Positions 42,562 through 50,003 of a stretch of 64,000 bases of DNA are shown piece by piece. Both the position numbers and the translations under genes were made by a program. The number at the start of each line of letters is the position of its first letter. The first letter of the stretch is position 1. This stretch comes from Bacteroidales bacterium UBA3844 (lineage in GTDB: Bacteria > Bacteroidota > Bacteroidia > Bacteroidales > Paludibacteraceae): contig DGHQ01000017.1 of the NCBI GenBank assembly GCA_002392915.1, forward strand, positions 1 through 64,000. The letters run 5' to 3'. The notes under the pieces were generated by a model. That model saw only the letters and a program-made list of their open reading frames with translations, ran no database searches and was not told the origin of the DNA.

Positions 42562-43460
42562 AAACAAAAATAGGTGGTCTCACGCTTAAAAATCCTGTGC
42601 TGACAGCGTCGGGAACTTTTGGATACGGCACTGAATTTTCAGAATTCATTGATTTGTCGCGTCTTGGTGGCTACATTATAAAGGGCACTACGTTGAATCC
42701 ACGTGAGGGTAATCCGTACCCACGTATGGCGGAGACTCCTTCAGGAATGTTGAACTGTGTAGGTTTGCAGAACAAAGGTGTCCACTATTTGAAGGATCAT
42801 ATCTATCCGAATATCAAGGATATCGACTCTTGCCTTATTGTGAACCTTTCAGGAAGCACCGTCGAAGACTATGCTGAGGCTGCTGAGATCATCGGCACAA
42901 TGGACAAGGTTCAGGCTATCGAGTTGAATATCTCTTGCCCTAATGTAAAGCAGGGAGGTATGGCTTTCGGTACAACTACTCAGGGAGTGGAGCAGGTGGT
43001 GTCTGCGGTAAGAAAGGCGTATAATAAGACTTTGATTGTCAAGCTTTCTCCAAACGTGACGTCGATCACAGATATGGCTTTGGCAGCTGAGGCAGCTGGT
43101 GCGGATTCCGTCTCCCTAATCAATACTTTGATGGGAATGGCAATCGATGCGGAGCGAAGAAAACCATTGCTAAGCATGGTGACGGGAGGATTGAGCGGCC
43201 CATGTGTCAAGCCTGTGGCATTACGTTGCGTATGGCAGGTGGCAAAGGCAGTGAAAATTCCTGTTGTCGGTTTGGGAGGAATCATGAACGCTACAGACGC
43301 TATCGAATTCTTCTTGGCTGGAGCTACAGCAATCGAAATCGGAACAGCCAACTTCATTGATCCAGAGACAACAGTCAAGGTTGTGGACGGAATCAACGAG
43401 TATTTGGACAGACATAATTTCAAGTCAATCACTGAAATCATCGGTCAATTGGAGGTTTAA
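42549..43460 (+). CDS. pyrD: Dihydroorotate dehydrogenase B, catalytic subunit
   Basis: A 303-aa class 1B enzyme (FMN-binding TIM barrel) that oxidises dihydroorotate to orotate in pyrimidine synthesis with PyrK. Visible motifs are LTASGTFGYG, GTTLNPREGNPYPRMAETPSG, NISCPNVKQGG (with the class-1 catalytic cysteine) and VGLGGIMNATDAIEFFLAGA. Length and start are typical. The start overlaps pyrK, so translation is coupled. Confidence 0.95.
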   Translation: MAKLETKIGGLTLKNPVLTASGTFGYGTEFSEFIDLSRLGGYIIKGTTLNPREGNPYPRMAETPSGMLNCVGLQNKGVHYLKDHIYPNIKDIDSCLIVNLSGSTVEDYAEAAEIIGTMDKVQAIELNISCPNVKQGGMAFGTTTQGVEQVVSAVRKAYNKTLIVKLSPNVTSITDMALAAEAAGADSVSLINTLMGMAIDAERRKPLLSMVTGGLSGPCVKPVALRCVWQVAKAVKIPVVGLGGIMNATDAIEFFLAGATAIEIGTANFIDPETTVKVVDGINEYLDRHNFKSITEIIGQLEV

Positions 43461-43462
43461 TC

Positions 43463-44002
43463 ATGAGAAAGGTAAGTTTTGTCATATCTATTTTGGCAGT
43501 TTTTGCGGTAACTATCTTTTTTGCAGGAGACTTGTTTTCAAACAACGTGGAGGATCCGATAGAAGAGGTTAAAGAGAGAAACTGGTATTTGAATTCCATC
43601 TGTGATGTCCGTCTGATGAACATCGAGAGTGATAGGTTCTCATTTACTGATGCTCAGAGTGCAATGATTACCAATCGTTTGCAGAATGGAGATTTGAAAC
43701 TTAGTTGCGAAATACAAATAGCTTCAAACTTGAAACTTGAAGGTTTGAAGACTGTGGATGCTCAGTTTGAGTTTTCTCAGTTGAAGATTTCCCAGCCACT
43801 AAGTATTCTTTCCGTTTCAGACAGCGTGATGATAGCAAAACTTGACGTCGATTTGGCGAAATATTATGATGGCAAGAACAAAGAAGCTTTGATAGCGGCG
43901 ATCAACGGTTTCGCATCAAATAATAGTTTTAAGATCAAACCATCGTTTGAAAATTTCGCACATGAGAAAAACGATTGGGTATCAGTCGCAAAGAGACAAT
44001 AA
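43463..44002 (+). CDS. Hypothetical membrane-anchored or exported protein downstream of pyrD
   Basis: A 179-aa protein, 2 nt after pyrD. It has an N-terminal hydrophobic segment (MRKVSFVISILAVFAVTIFFAGDLF) that may be an uncleaved signal anchor, and then a soluble mixed alpha/beta domain with no motif I recognise. A strong terminator follows. Co-transcription with pyrK-pyrD is likely; a functional link is unproven. Confidence 0.6.
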   Translation: MRKVSFVISILAVFAVTIFFAGDLFSNNVEDPIEEVKERNWYLNSICDVRLMNIESDRFSFTDAQSAMITNRLQNGDLKLSCEIQIASNLKLEGLKTVDAQFEFSQLKISQPLSILSVSDSVMIAKLDVDLAKYYDGKNKEALIAAINGFASNNSFKIKPSFENFAHEKNDWVSVAKRQ

Positions 44003-44026
44003 AAATATCGAGTGATATAATTTATA

Positions 44027-44056
44027 AAAAGCAATGACGCAAGCCATTGCTTTTTT
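44027..44056 (+). terminator. Terminator of the pyrK-pyrD operon
   Basis: AAAAGCAATG (44027-44036) pairs perfectly with CATTGCTTTT (44045-44054), 8-nt loop, followed by TT. Confidence 0.88.
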
Positions 44057-44133
44057 GTTCTTGGCTCTGTCCTTGTTTATGCTGATATCGCAAAAAAATA
44101 AATGGGGCATAATTAGACTGTTTCGTAGCTAAA

Positions 44134-44270
44134 ATGAGGATTGTTAAGGGCGGCTGAACGCCCTAATCCCTTCCAAGTGCGAGCCGAAGGCGAGCACATA
44201 TAAAAACACAGAGAAAAGAAATTATTAGAGAAAGTCTATGACTTTTTTTGAGGGAAAGAGACTTAAAATG
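44134..44270 (+). repeat. Interspersed repeat copy R6
   Basis: TGAGGATTGTTAA, hairpin GGGCG-GCTGAA-CGCCC (44148-44163), AAGTGCGAGCCGAAGGCGAGC, a shortened CACAGAG module and AGAGAAAGTCTATGAC. It lies at the 3' end of a minus-strand membrane-protein gene and supplies its last codons. Confidence 0.75.
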
Positions 44271-44479
44271 ACCATATAAAGTGCAAAGAGCATTAAAAAG
44301 CCACCTCCTAGATTATCTCCGTCTGATGGACATTCCACTAAAATCCCAGAGACAATGCACGGCATTATGGTCAATGCATAAGAAGTGGACAACCCGATAA
44401 ATGCCAGTTTACGCTTGGTAAAGTGTTTGATAAATAAAAAGATAACAATGGCGACTATTAAGATTATTAGGTGTTCCAT
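44225..44479 (-). CDS. Small membrane protein, three helices
   Basis: An 84-aa hydrophobic protein with three likely membrane helices (about 2-16, 26-47, 58-75). It lies 18 nt after the PIN fragment on the same strand. Its C-terminus (SKKVIDFL) is encoded by repeat R6, so the natural end may have been replaced. Function unknown; it could be a spurious ORF, but helix spacing looks real. Confidence 0.45.
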   Translation of the reverse strand: MEHLIILIVAIVIFLFIKHFTKRKLAFIGLSTSYALTIMPCIVSGILVECPSDGDNLGGGFLMLFALYMVILSLFPSKKVIDFL

Positions 44480-44497
44480 AGACGATGTATGTTATTC

Positions 44498-44644
44498 CTA
44501 ATATCTCTTTAATTCTTCAAGAAATTTATCTATATCAATGACTTCGACACGAGGAAAAGGAATAGTTTTGAGTACGTCAAAATGTTTGTCGTTTGATACA
44601 ATGAATTTTGCATCTGCTTTTATAGCACAATCAACAAATTCCAT
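44498..44644 (-). pseudogene. C-terminal fragment of a PIN-domain toxin
   Basis: 48 codons reading MEFVDCAIKADAKFIVSNDK and HFDVLKTIPFPRVEVIDIDK. This matches the C-terminal third of PIN-family VapC-like toxins (FVDCAI...YIVSNDKHFDVLK...FPKV). The N-terminal two thirds, with the first catalytic acids, is missing, while the antitoxin gene ends only 1 nt upstream. An internal deletion that joins antitoxin to the toxin's tail explains this. The product is very unlikely to be a nuclease. Confidence 0.75.
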
Positions 44645-44645
44645 C

Positions 44646-44942
44646 TCAATATTTGTATGGTGTTCTCAAATGTTCTTTATTCCAGGATTCAATATCCTGT
44701 GTAGATAGCGTACCTTCATTACATAATCGATCCATTGCGTCTAGTGCTTTGTTTGAAAAATAATCTGCAATCAGGTTGCGAATTTCTTGCATTTCTTCTT
44801 CGTCTTGCACATTGGCGATACTTTCTAATATCTGCATTTGATATTTTGTAAATACAGGTGATGTATCTACATTGTTATAGGTGAATTGTGGTTCTTTTAC
44901 CATCATTGATTCATTTCCTGTTACATTATTTTTATTGCTCAT
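44646..44942 (-). CDS. Antitoxin of a PIN-type toxin-antitoxin pair
   Basis: A 98-aa protein with helical EMQEIRNLIADYFSNKALDAMDRL and the C-terminal SWNKEHLRTPYKY. Such small Bacteroidales proteins ending 'W..EH.RTPY' are the usual upstream partner of PIN toxins; that is from family knowledge and needs a search. The antitoxin looks intact while the toxin is a remnant (44498-44644). Confidence 0.6.
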   Translation of the reverse strand: MSNKNNVTGNESMMVKEPQFTYNNVDTSPVFTKYQMQILESIANVQDEEEMQEIRNLIADYFSNKALDAMDRLCNEGTLSTQDIESWNKEHLRTPYKY

Positions 44943-45077
44943 AGTAGGATGCTTTTAGTACTTACTTAATCATTATCGCAAAATTAATTAAATATAATAA
45001 GAATCTGCTTAGATTTAATTCAAAATTTGATTATAGAAGTTTCGTATTGTTAAGGGAATTGATGTTTTTTTTACTGC
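44943..45077. other. AT-rich spacer, upstream region of the antitoxin
   Basis: No gene or clear promoter motif seen. Confidence 0.4.
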
Positions 45078-45135
45078 TCGCCCTTTGGGTTCGCGGAAGA
45101 GAATGGGTTAGGGCGTTCCGCCCTTAATAATCCTC
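45078..45135 (-). repeat. Interspersed repeat fragment R7
   Basis: Only the hairpin end remains: CTCGCCCTTTGGGTTCGCGG, then the hairpin GGGCG-TTC-CGCCC (45111-45123) and TTAATAATCCTCA. Confidence 0.65.
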
Positions 45136-45152
45136 AAACTTTACCCCAAAAT

Positions 45153-45515
45153 TTAAGCAGTTTCTAACAGCTTTCTCAATTTATTATCGACTTCAGATAT
45201 TTCATCACAACACATTTCTATGAATCCACAATAGAATGGACGGCATTGAAAATCATAACCTTTCCCCATTGTGACAAAAAAGCTACTTATTAGATCAGTA
45301 ACACTTTTTATGTCATCTGAATCAAAGTTTTGATAACTTGAAATTTCTTTGCTTAAACTTTCAAAATATTTCTTAAATTTTTGAGCTGCTTCATATTCGT
45401 CTGAAGAACTATAAACATTGTCTAATTGTATAGAAACCAAATGACTAAGTTCCGACAATTGCGAAAAAAGCATTTTTATTTCTTCTTTTGTGGCTGAATT
45501 TCTCATTTCCTCCAT
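45153..45515 (-). CDS. Hypothetical helical protein
   Basis: A 120-aa acidic, largely helical protein (IKMLFSQLSELSHLVSIQL..., ending EVDNKLRKLLETA) with no signal peptide and four cysteines near the C-terminus. I do not recognise the family. It begins 12 nt after the DUF4832 gene on the same strand and may be a passenger in that operon. Confidence 0.5.
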   Translation of the reverse strand: MEEMRNSATKEEIKMLFSQLSELSHLVSIQLDNVYSSSDEYEAAQKFKKYFESLSKEISSYQNFDSDDIKSVTDLISSFFVTMGKGYDFQCRPFYCGFIEMCCDEISEVDNKLRKLLETA

Positions 45516-45527
45516 AGACCGTTAATG

Positions 45528-47255
45528 TTAAAATACAACTACCTTCTCAACCCCAACCTTTTCATTATTCTTTATCTTGACGATCAAAATATTCTCGGTG
45601 AAATCGCCTAAATCGATTATATTATCTGATCCAGACAAGGCTTTTTGGGTAAAAAGAATTCTCCCGTCGACGGAATAGATTTCCAATTCGTCGCAAGCTG
45701 GAGCATGCAGTTCATCGCCATTGATAAAGCATACAGGTTCGGTGGAATGGCAGATGTTTTTTGCTGAAGATTTTTGTGTCACCTCAATTTCTCCGATTAA
45801 ATTGGCTCCGAATAGGGAGTTGTATTGTGACGATGGGTTGCCAAACTGTATGCAGTAGCGATTGTTGTCTTTGGTGAAATCTCCAAGTTCAGAAATACGC
45901 AGATACAATTGATATTTGCCGGTTTCTACGTCGTCTGGAAGAGTTATTGATGTGGAGATCACGTCAGACAAGCGAGATAACCAATTGCATGGATCAATCT
46001 CGTCGTTTGGAAAAATCTCATATATATGATTCTCTCCCGACAAAATAAATGTCACTCTCTTTTTCTTCGTCAGATTCGCAAATCCAACGTTCTCTATTGT
46101 CAAAGAGATTGGTAAATTCTCATTTTGAGCGACAGTATCTGGAAGCACAGACTTGCGGAGTATGAACCTGTAGCCCAAGTGGTTGGCAACGTAGGTATAG
46201 CCGTCACAACCTGAATATTCAGTGTCGTTGCCATTGAAAATCATATCTTTCCATCCTAAAATTGTAGGCTGATGCCATTCGTAGTTGAGGTAAGATGTGT
46301 GGGTGCGGAATCCTTCCACCGAAAGATATTCTGGTGTATTGATCGGATTATCTCCATTGTTGTTTGCCACAAGTTCGCCTCCATAAGGTGTGGGTTGCGA
46401 ATAGGTCTCCAGCCATTTCACCATCATTTCACGCGTCATCTTATGGCCAGATGCTCCCATTCCGATGGTTCCCAAATCACTGTCGGATCCCAAATATCCA
46501 TCGTTATACATGCCGACGCGATAGATCGTGTCGCCTTTCTCTGCCAATGCCTTTTTAAACTTCTCTGAATCAATATCAAATCCGGAATAGTCGTTTCCAT
46601 CGTTCACTTTAAGCCATTCAGCGACAATATCGGGACGACGAACGCCGATCTTTATTTCAGGTGGGGTTGCGACGAGCAATGTCTGCAACGCTTCCGCAAT
46701 ATTGGCATTTGTGGCGTTCACACTTGAATGCATCTCTCCCCAACTTCCGTACATTCCAAGCTCTACAAAGACGATTACATCGGTGTTTCTGGAGTAAATC
46801 TCGGCTAACTGTTTCAGATGGTTAAGGATCACGCTTTGTTCGGGATCACAATTCTTAGCACCATTATACCACGGGTCGTATGCAAAACGTACTATGGCAC
46901 TTTTACCTCTTTTGCGCACATCGTCGAGCATAGAATCGAAAGCATCAAGCATATCCTGCGTCAAAGACTGTGACACTCCGAATGTGGTGTCTCCCGTCTC
47001 CTTATCGATAGATATGACGGCATTGCTGGAAAATTCCGAAATGTCCATACGCAGATGAGTCAGGTTGCTCCATGTGTTGGAAGACTTGTTGCCCTTAGGA
47101 GTGAAATGTTTGCCGACGGGACGATAAAAGCCAATGTGTGGATTTTCAATCTCTTCCAAGGCGTCTGTGTAATCGAGATTCTGAACGACAGAGTTTGCCA
47201 TCGATGTGGAGAGCAGACAATAAAATGATAATATGGCAAGAATTATTTTCTTCAT
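45528..47255 (-). CDS. Secreted DUF4874/DUF4832 protein with sorting tail
   Basis: A 575-aa exported protein; I use ATG 47255 because MKKIILAILSFYCLLSTSMA is a proper signal peptide, whereas the longer reading is AT-rich noise. The DUF4874 TIM-barrel part starts ENPHIGFYRPVGKHF (with LRMDISEF, VRFAYDPWYN, IVFVELGMYGSWGEMHS), and a DUF4832 beta-sandwich follows (about 340-500). These pairs resemble glycoside hydrolases but have no assigned substrate. The final ~65 residues (LEIYSVDGRILFTQKAL..VEKVVVF) look like a T9SS sorting domain. Confidence 0.75.
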   Translation of the reverse strand: MKKIILAILSFYCLLSTSMANSVVQNLDYTDALEEIENPHIGFYRPVGKHFTPKGNKSSNTWSNLTHLRMDISEFSSNAVISIDKETGDTTFGVSQSLTQDMLDAFDSMLDDVRKRGKSAIVRFAYDPWYNGAKNCDPEQSVILNHLKQLAEIYSRNTDVIVFVELGMYGSWGEMHSSVNATNANIAEALQTLLVATPPEIKIGVRRPDIVAEWLKVNDGNDYSGFDIDSEKFKKALAEKGDTIYRVGMYNDGYLGSDSDLGTIGMGASGHKMTREMMVKWLETYSQPTPYGGELVANNNGDNPINTPEYLSVEGFRTHTSYLNYEWHQPTILGWKDMIFNGNDTEYSGCDGYTYVANHLGYRFILRKSVLPDTVAQNENLPISLTIENVGFANLTKKKRVTFILSGENHIYEIFPNDEIDPCNWLSRLSDVISTSITLPDDVETGKYQLYLRISELGDFTKDNNRYCIQFGNPSSQYNSLFGANLIGEIEVTQKSSAKNICHSTEPVCFINGDELHAPACDELEIYSVDGRILFTQKALSGSDNIIDLGDFTENILIVKIKNNEKVGVEKVVVF

Positions 47256-47275
47256 ATCAGTAAATGATTTGTGAT

Positions 47276-47283
47276 CAAAAATA
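47276..47283 (-). promoter_or_regulatory. Candidate -7 element, DUF4832 gene
   Basis: TATTTTTG on the minus strand, 20 nt upstream of ATG 47255. It fits TAnnTTTG; no ideal -33 element. Confidence 0.4.
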
Positions 47284-47371
47284 TAAAAAAATACATAATG
47301 TTTAGCTCTAGTCTGCAAATTTTGCTGAAAAATCATTTGTCCTGACACAACTCTTATTTCACAATTTTGAT

Positions 47372-47379
47372 TATTTTTG
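47372..47379 (+). promoter_or_regulatory. Candidate -7 element, DUF5723 gene
   Basis: TATTTTTG, 33 nt before ATG 47413, fits TAnnTTTG. It faces away from the divergent DUF4832 gene's candidate. Confidence 0.4.
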
Positions 47380-47412
47380 TGGAGTATTAGGGTATTTAGC
47401 ATAATAAAGGAT

Positions 47413-48906
47413 ATGAAAAGATTTTCACTTTCTATAATAATTCTTGCGACATCGCTTTTGGCTGCATTTGCTCAGGATGCTTCCGTGCTTTATTTTGCCA
47501 AACATAATCCAGTTCGTCATAATCTGAATCCTGCGTTTATGCCAGAAGGCTACAAGGTGTATGTGGGGGTGCCAGGATTATCAAATATTGATGTGAATGT
47601 GGGCAACAATTCCTACGTTCTCAGCGATTTCTGCAAGATAAAGAATGGGGATATTTATTCCGTCTTCGACAATGATCCTATCATAGGAATCAACAGTGTG
47701 CTTTCAGAGGCAAGAAACACTGTCAAGGCAAATGCGTCCACCTCTTTAAATATCCTGAATTTTGGATTCACAATCAAAGATATACATTTCATCAATTTCG
47801 GAGTGTCGTTGAAAACAGACATTTCGGCTTCAGTACCGTCTCCTTGGATCAAATACATGTTTAACACAGAGGATCTGACGAAATTGTCAGGCTCTTTTGA
47901 TTTGAGCCGCACCACTACGGATGTAAATCTCTATTCGGAATTTGCCTTGGGATTTGCGGATAAATTGGATGAGAGACTTACCGTCGGAGCAAAATTCAAA
48001 TATCTTATGGGACATGTCAGCGCGCACATGGATTTGTCGAATTTGAAGGTCCAGATGGATTATAATGAGTGGATTTTGAAGGGAAGGGGAGACATGTATG
48101 TGTCGTGGCCTGTGCTAAAGATTGAGAATATGGATAATGGCCAGCTCTATTTTGACATTACGCAGAAAGAGATAAAGAATGAAAAGGGAGAAGTGGTTGA
48201 TTACGAGTATGATATAGATCCAAAAGATTTCTTCAAACCCCAAGGACATGGATTTGCGGTAGATTTGGGAGCGACGTATAAGCTTTTCGACAATCGTCTG
48301 ACACTGTCGGCAAGTTTGCTCGACTGGGGATTTATCAATTGGTCGAAATCAGCACAGAGGATTGTGCTTGATGCCGATGCAGGATTTAAGTTTGAGGCGG
48401 CTAATATGCAGGAAGACGATGATCCGATTGATATGATAAATCTTTTGCTTGACGAATTCAACAGAGTGGAATTCAACAAGTTCTACTATGCCGACACCTC
48501 TGACAAAATAACTTATAGTACCAATTTGACGAAAAAATTGTTTATCGGAGGTGAATATTCATTTTTGGATGATAAGATCAGTGTAGGATTATTGTCGAAA
48601 TTGTATATGGGCAGATATAGGACTAGAGAAGAGTTTTCTTTGTATGGCAATTTCCGTCCACACAGATTTGTTGATTTGTCAGTAGGATATGATTTTGTGA
48701 CGGGAGCCGCTCATAATATAGGAATTGGAGCCAATTTTAATCTTGGCCCTGTAAATCTGTTTGTGACCGCCGATCAGGTGCCTTTGAAGTGGAAAGGAGG
48801 TTTGCCAGTCCACACTATGGGAACTCATGTTTCAACAGGTATGAATCTGTTGTTTGGATGGACGAAAGGTAAACAGCAGCAGGAAGAGAGGAATGATGAA
48901 GAATGA
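47413..48906 (+). CDS. DUF5723-family outer-membrane protein
   Basis: A 497-aa exported protein. ATG 47413 gives a signal peptide ending AAFAQ. HNLNPAFMPEGYKVYVGVP near the N-terminus is a hallmark of DUF5723, a family of large beta-barrel, porin-like outer-membrane proteins in Bacteroidota related to the PorP/SprF type. The C-terminus is barrel-like (VGYDFVTGAAHNIGIGANFN) with a charged cap (KQQQEERNDEE). Function unknown. A strong terminator follows at 49013. Confidence 0.75.
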   Translation: MKRFSLSIIILATSLLAAFAQDASVLYFAKHNPVRHNLNPAFMPEGYKVYVGVPGLSNIDVNVGNNSYVLSDFCKIKNGDIYSVFDNDPIIGINSVLSEARNTVKANASTSLNILNFGFTIKDIHFINFGVSLKTDISASVPSPWIKYMFNTEDLTKLSGSFDLSRTTTDVNLYSEFALGFADKLDERLTVGAKFKYLMGHVSAHMDLSNLKVQMDYNEWILKGRGDMYVSWPVLKIENMDNGQLYFDITQKEIKNEKGEVVDYEYDIDPKDFFKPQGHGFAVDLGATYKLFDNRLTLSASLLDWGFINWSKSAQRIVLDADAGFKFEAANMQEDDDPIDMINLLLDEFNRVEFNKFYYADTSDKITYSTNLTKKLFIGGEYSFLDDKISVGLLSKLYMGRYRTREEFSLYGNFRPHRFVDLSVGYDFVTGAAHNIGIGANFNLGPVNLFVTADQVPLKWKGGLPVHTMGTHVSTGMNLLFGWTKGKQQQEERNDEE

Positions 48907-49012
48907 TAAAATGGAGTCATTTTGAATTCTGCAAACTATGGGTGCATACAGGAGAAAAACGAGTTTGTTAAATTGGAGATGTTTCGTCACAATTTCAACG
49001 AGTGTTTGAGAC

Positions 49013-49051
49013 AAAAACCGCCGAAAAAATGGATTTTTTTGCGGTTTTTTT
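49013..49051 (+). terminator. Terminator after the DUF5723 gene
   Basis: AAAAACCGC (49013-49021) pairs with GCGGTTTTT (49041-49049), inner A/T pairing, followed by further Ts. Confidence 0.8.
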
Positions 49052-49168
49052 ATGCCTATATCCCTTCAATTTCATAAAAATTGCATATTATTGCATAGTC
49101 TAAACCTGATTTTAACATTTTTTAATAATTTTATTGGACAATACGTATTTATATTCCCGATGAATTGG

Positions 49169-49524
49169 TATTTTTGTAACATACAAAGGGATGTATACGT
49201 TTTATGAGTTGCCGTTATGGCGATTAGGACAAGAAAAGTATAATGGGGGGCTAGATTTGTAGGGTTTGATTTCTTTTGCTACGGTTCTAATAAATTCCAA
49301 CGAATATTATTTAGTCATTAAGAGGAGATTTCATTATATTGTGGAGAATCTTCGTAAAGTGGCGTGATAGTTATATTCCTTTTGAAAAAAGAAATTTTTA
49401 TACACAATATAGTGTGTTGAGAATTTGTATTCTCCGTTCTAATACTAACCCTACCGTCGCCCTCCGTTCTGAATACTAAACCTTCGATCTATCCGCCTAT
49501 GACATAAAGTCATGGGCTTTTTGT
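49169..49524 (+). other. Possible non-coding transcription unit
   Basis: A TATTTTTG element (49169-49176) at the left and an intrinsic terminator (49496-49524) at the right bound about 340 nt with no ORF. It includes a GGGGGG run near 49243, hairpin GAGAA/TTCTC (49420-49435) and a direct repeat CTCCGTTCT-AATACTAA (near 49433 and 49461). No known RNA family recognised; I saw none of the tmRNA or RNase P signatures. Confidence 0.35.
49496..49524 (+). terminator. Intrinsic terminator, gene unknown
   Basis: CCTATGAC (49496-49503) pairs with GTCATGGG (49509-49516), one G-U, 5-nt loop, then CTTTTTG. Confidence 0.65.
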
Positions 49525-49652
49525 TTATAAGATTGATCTGTTACATTTGTTGAATATTATTTGTAGATCTCAAACAAACTAAATACATAAAGTATGAACA
49601 AATGGAAATGGTCGTTTTTTAGTCCTTTATTTATATGTCAACTCTTTTATTT

Positions 49653-49885
49653 TAACGCGAGTTCAATGAATTGTGATCTGTATATTCGCAAAAACGAGCG
49701 CTCATAAAAGAAAGACATTATCCATTTTTTAGAATTCTTACCTCTTTTCTCATAAAAAGGCGTAGTCTTTCTCTGTGAACTTTATGTCTCTGTGGTTTTA
49801 TAAATTCAGTGTGCTCGCCTTCGGCTCGCACCAAGGAAAGGGGTTAGTGCGTTCCGCCCTTAACAATCCTCATATTTTTGAGGAA
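49653..49885 (-). repeat. Interspersed repeat copy R8
   Basis: Terminal repeat TAACGCGAGTTCAATGAA (49653-49670; 14/18 to R1), CTTACCTCTTTTCTCATAAA, GGCGTAGTCTTTCTCTGTG, CTCTGTGGTTTTATAAATTC, GTGCTCGCCTTCGGCTCGC, and a mismatched hairpin GTGCG-TTC-CGCCC. It ends CTTAACAATCCTCAT and lacks the second terminal repeat. Confidence 0.8.
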
Positions 49886-49941
49886 AAGAGACTGAAAATC
49901 AGTTATAAACTAGGATACAGCCTTGAAATTTTGTAAAAACA

Positions 49942-49973
49942 CAAAAAAAGCACGGACTATTGGGTCCGTGCTT
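49942..49973 (-). terminator. Terminator of the pheT-yebC-pfp operon
   Basis: AAGCACGGAC (49973-49964 on minus) pairs perfectly with GTCCGTGCTT (49957-49948), 6-nt loop, followed on minus by T5. It lies about 30 nt beyond the pfp stop. Confidence 0.88.
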
Positions 49974-50003
49974 AATTATGAATTATGCATTAAGAATTAT
50001 GCA

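Noticed and set aside
49243..49524. tmRNA in the G-rich interval near 49.24 kb
   Set aside because: A GGGG(GG)CT start was noticed, but the 3' tRNA-like half with a T-arm and CCA-type end, and a tag reading frame, are missing.
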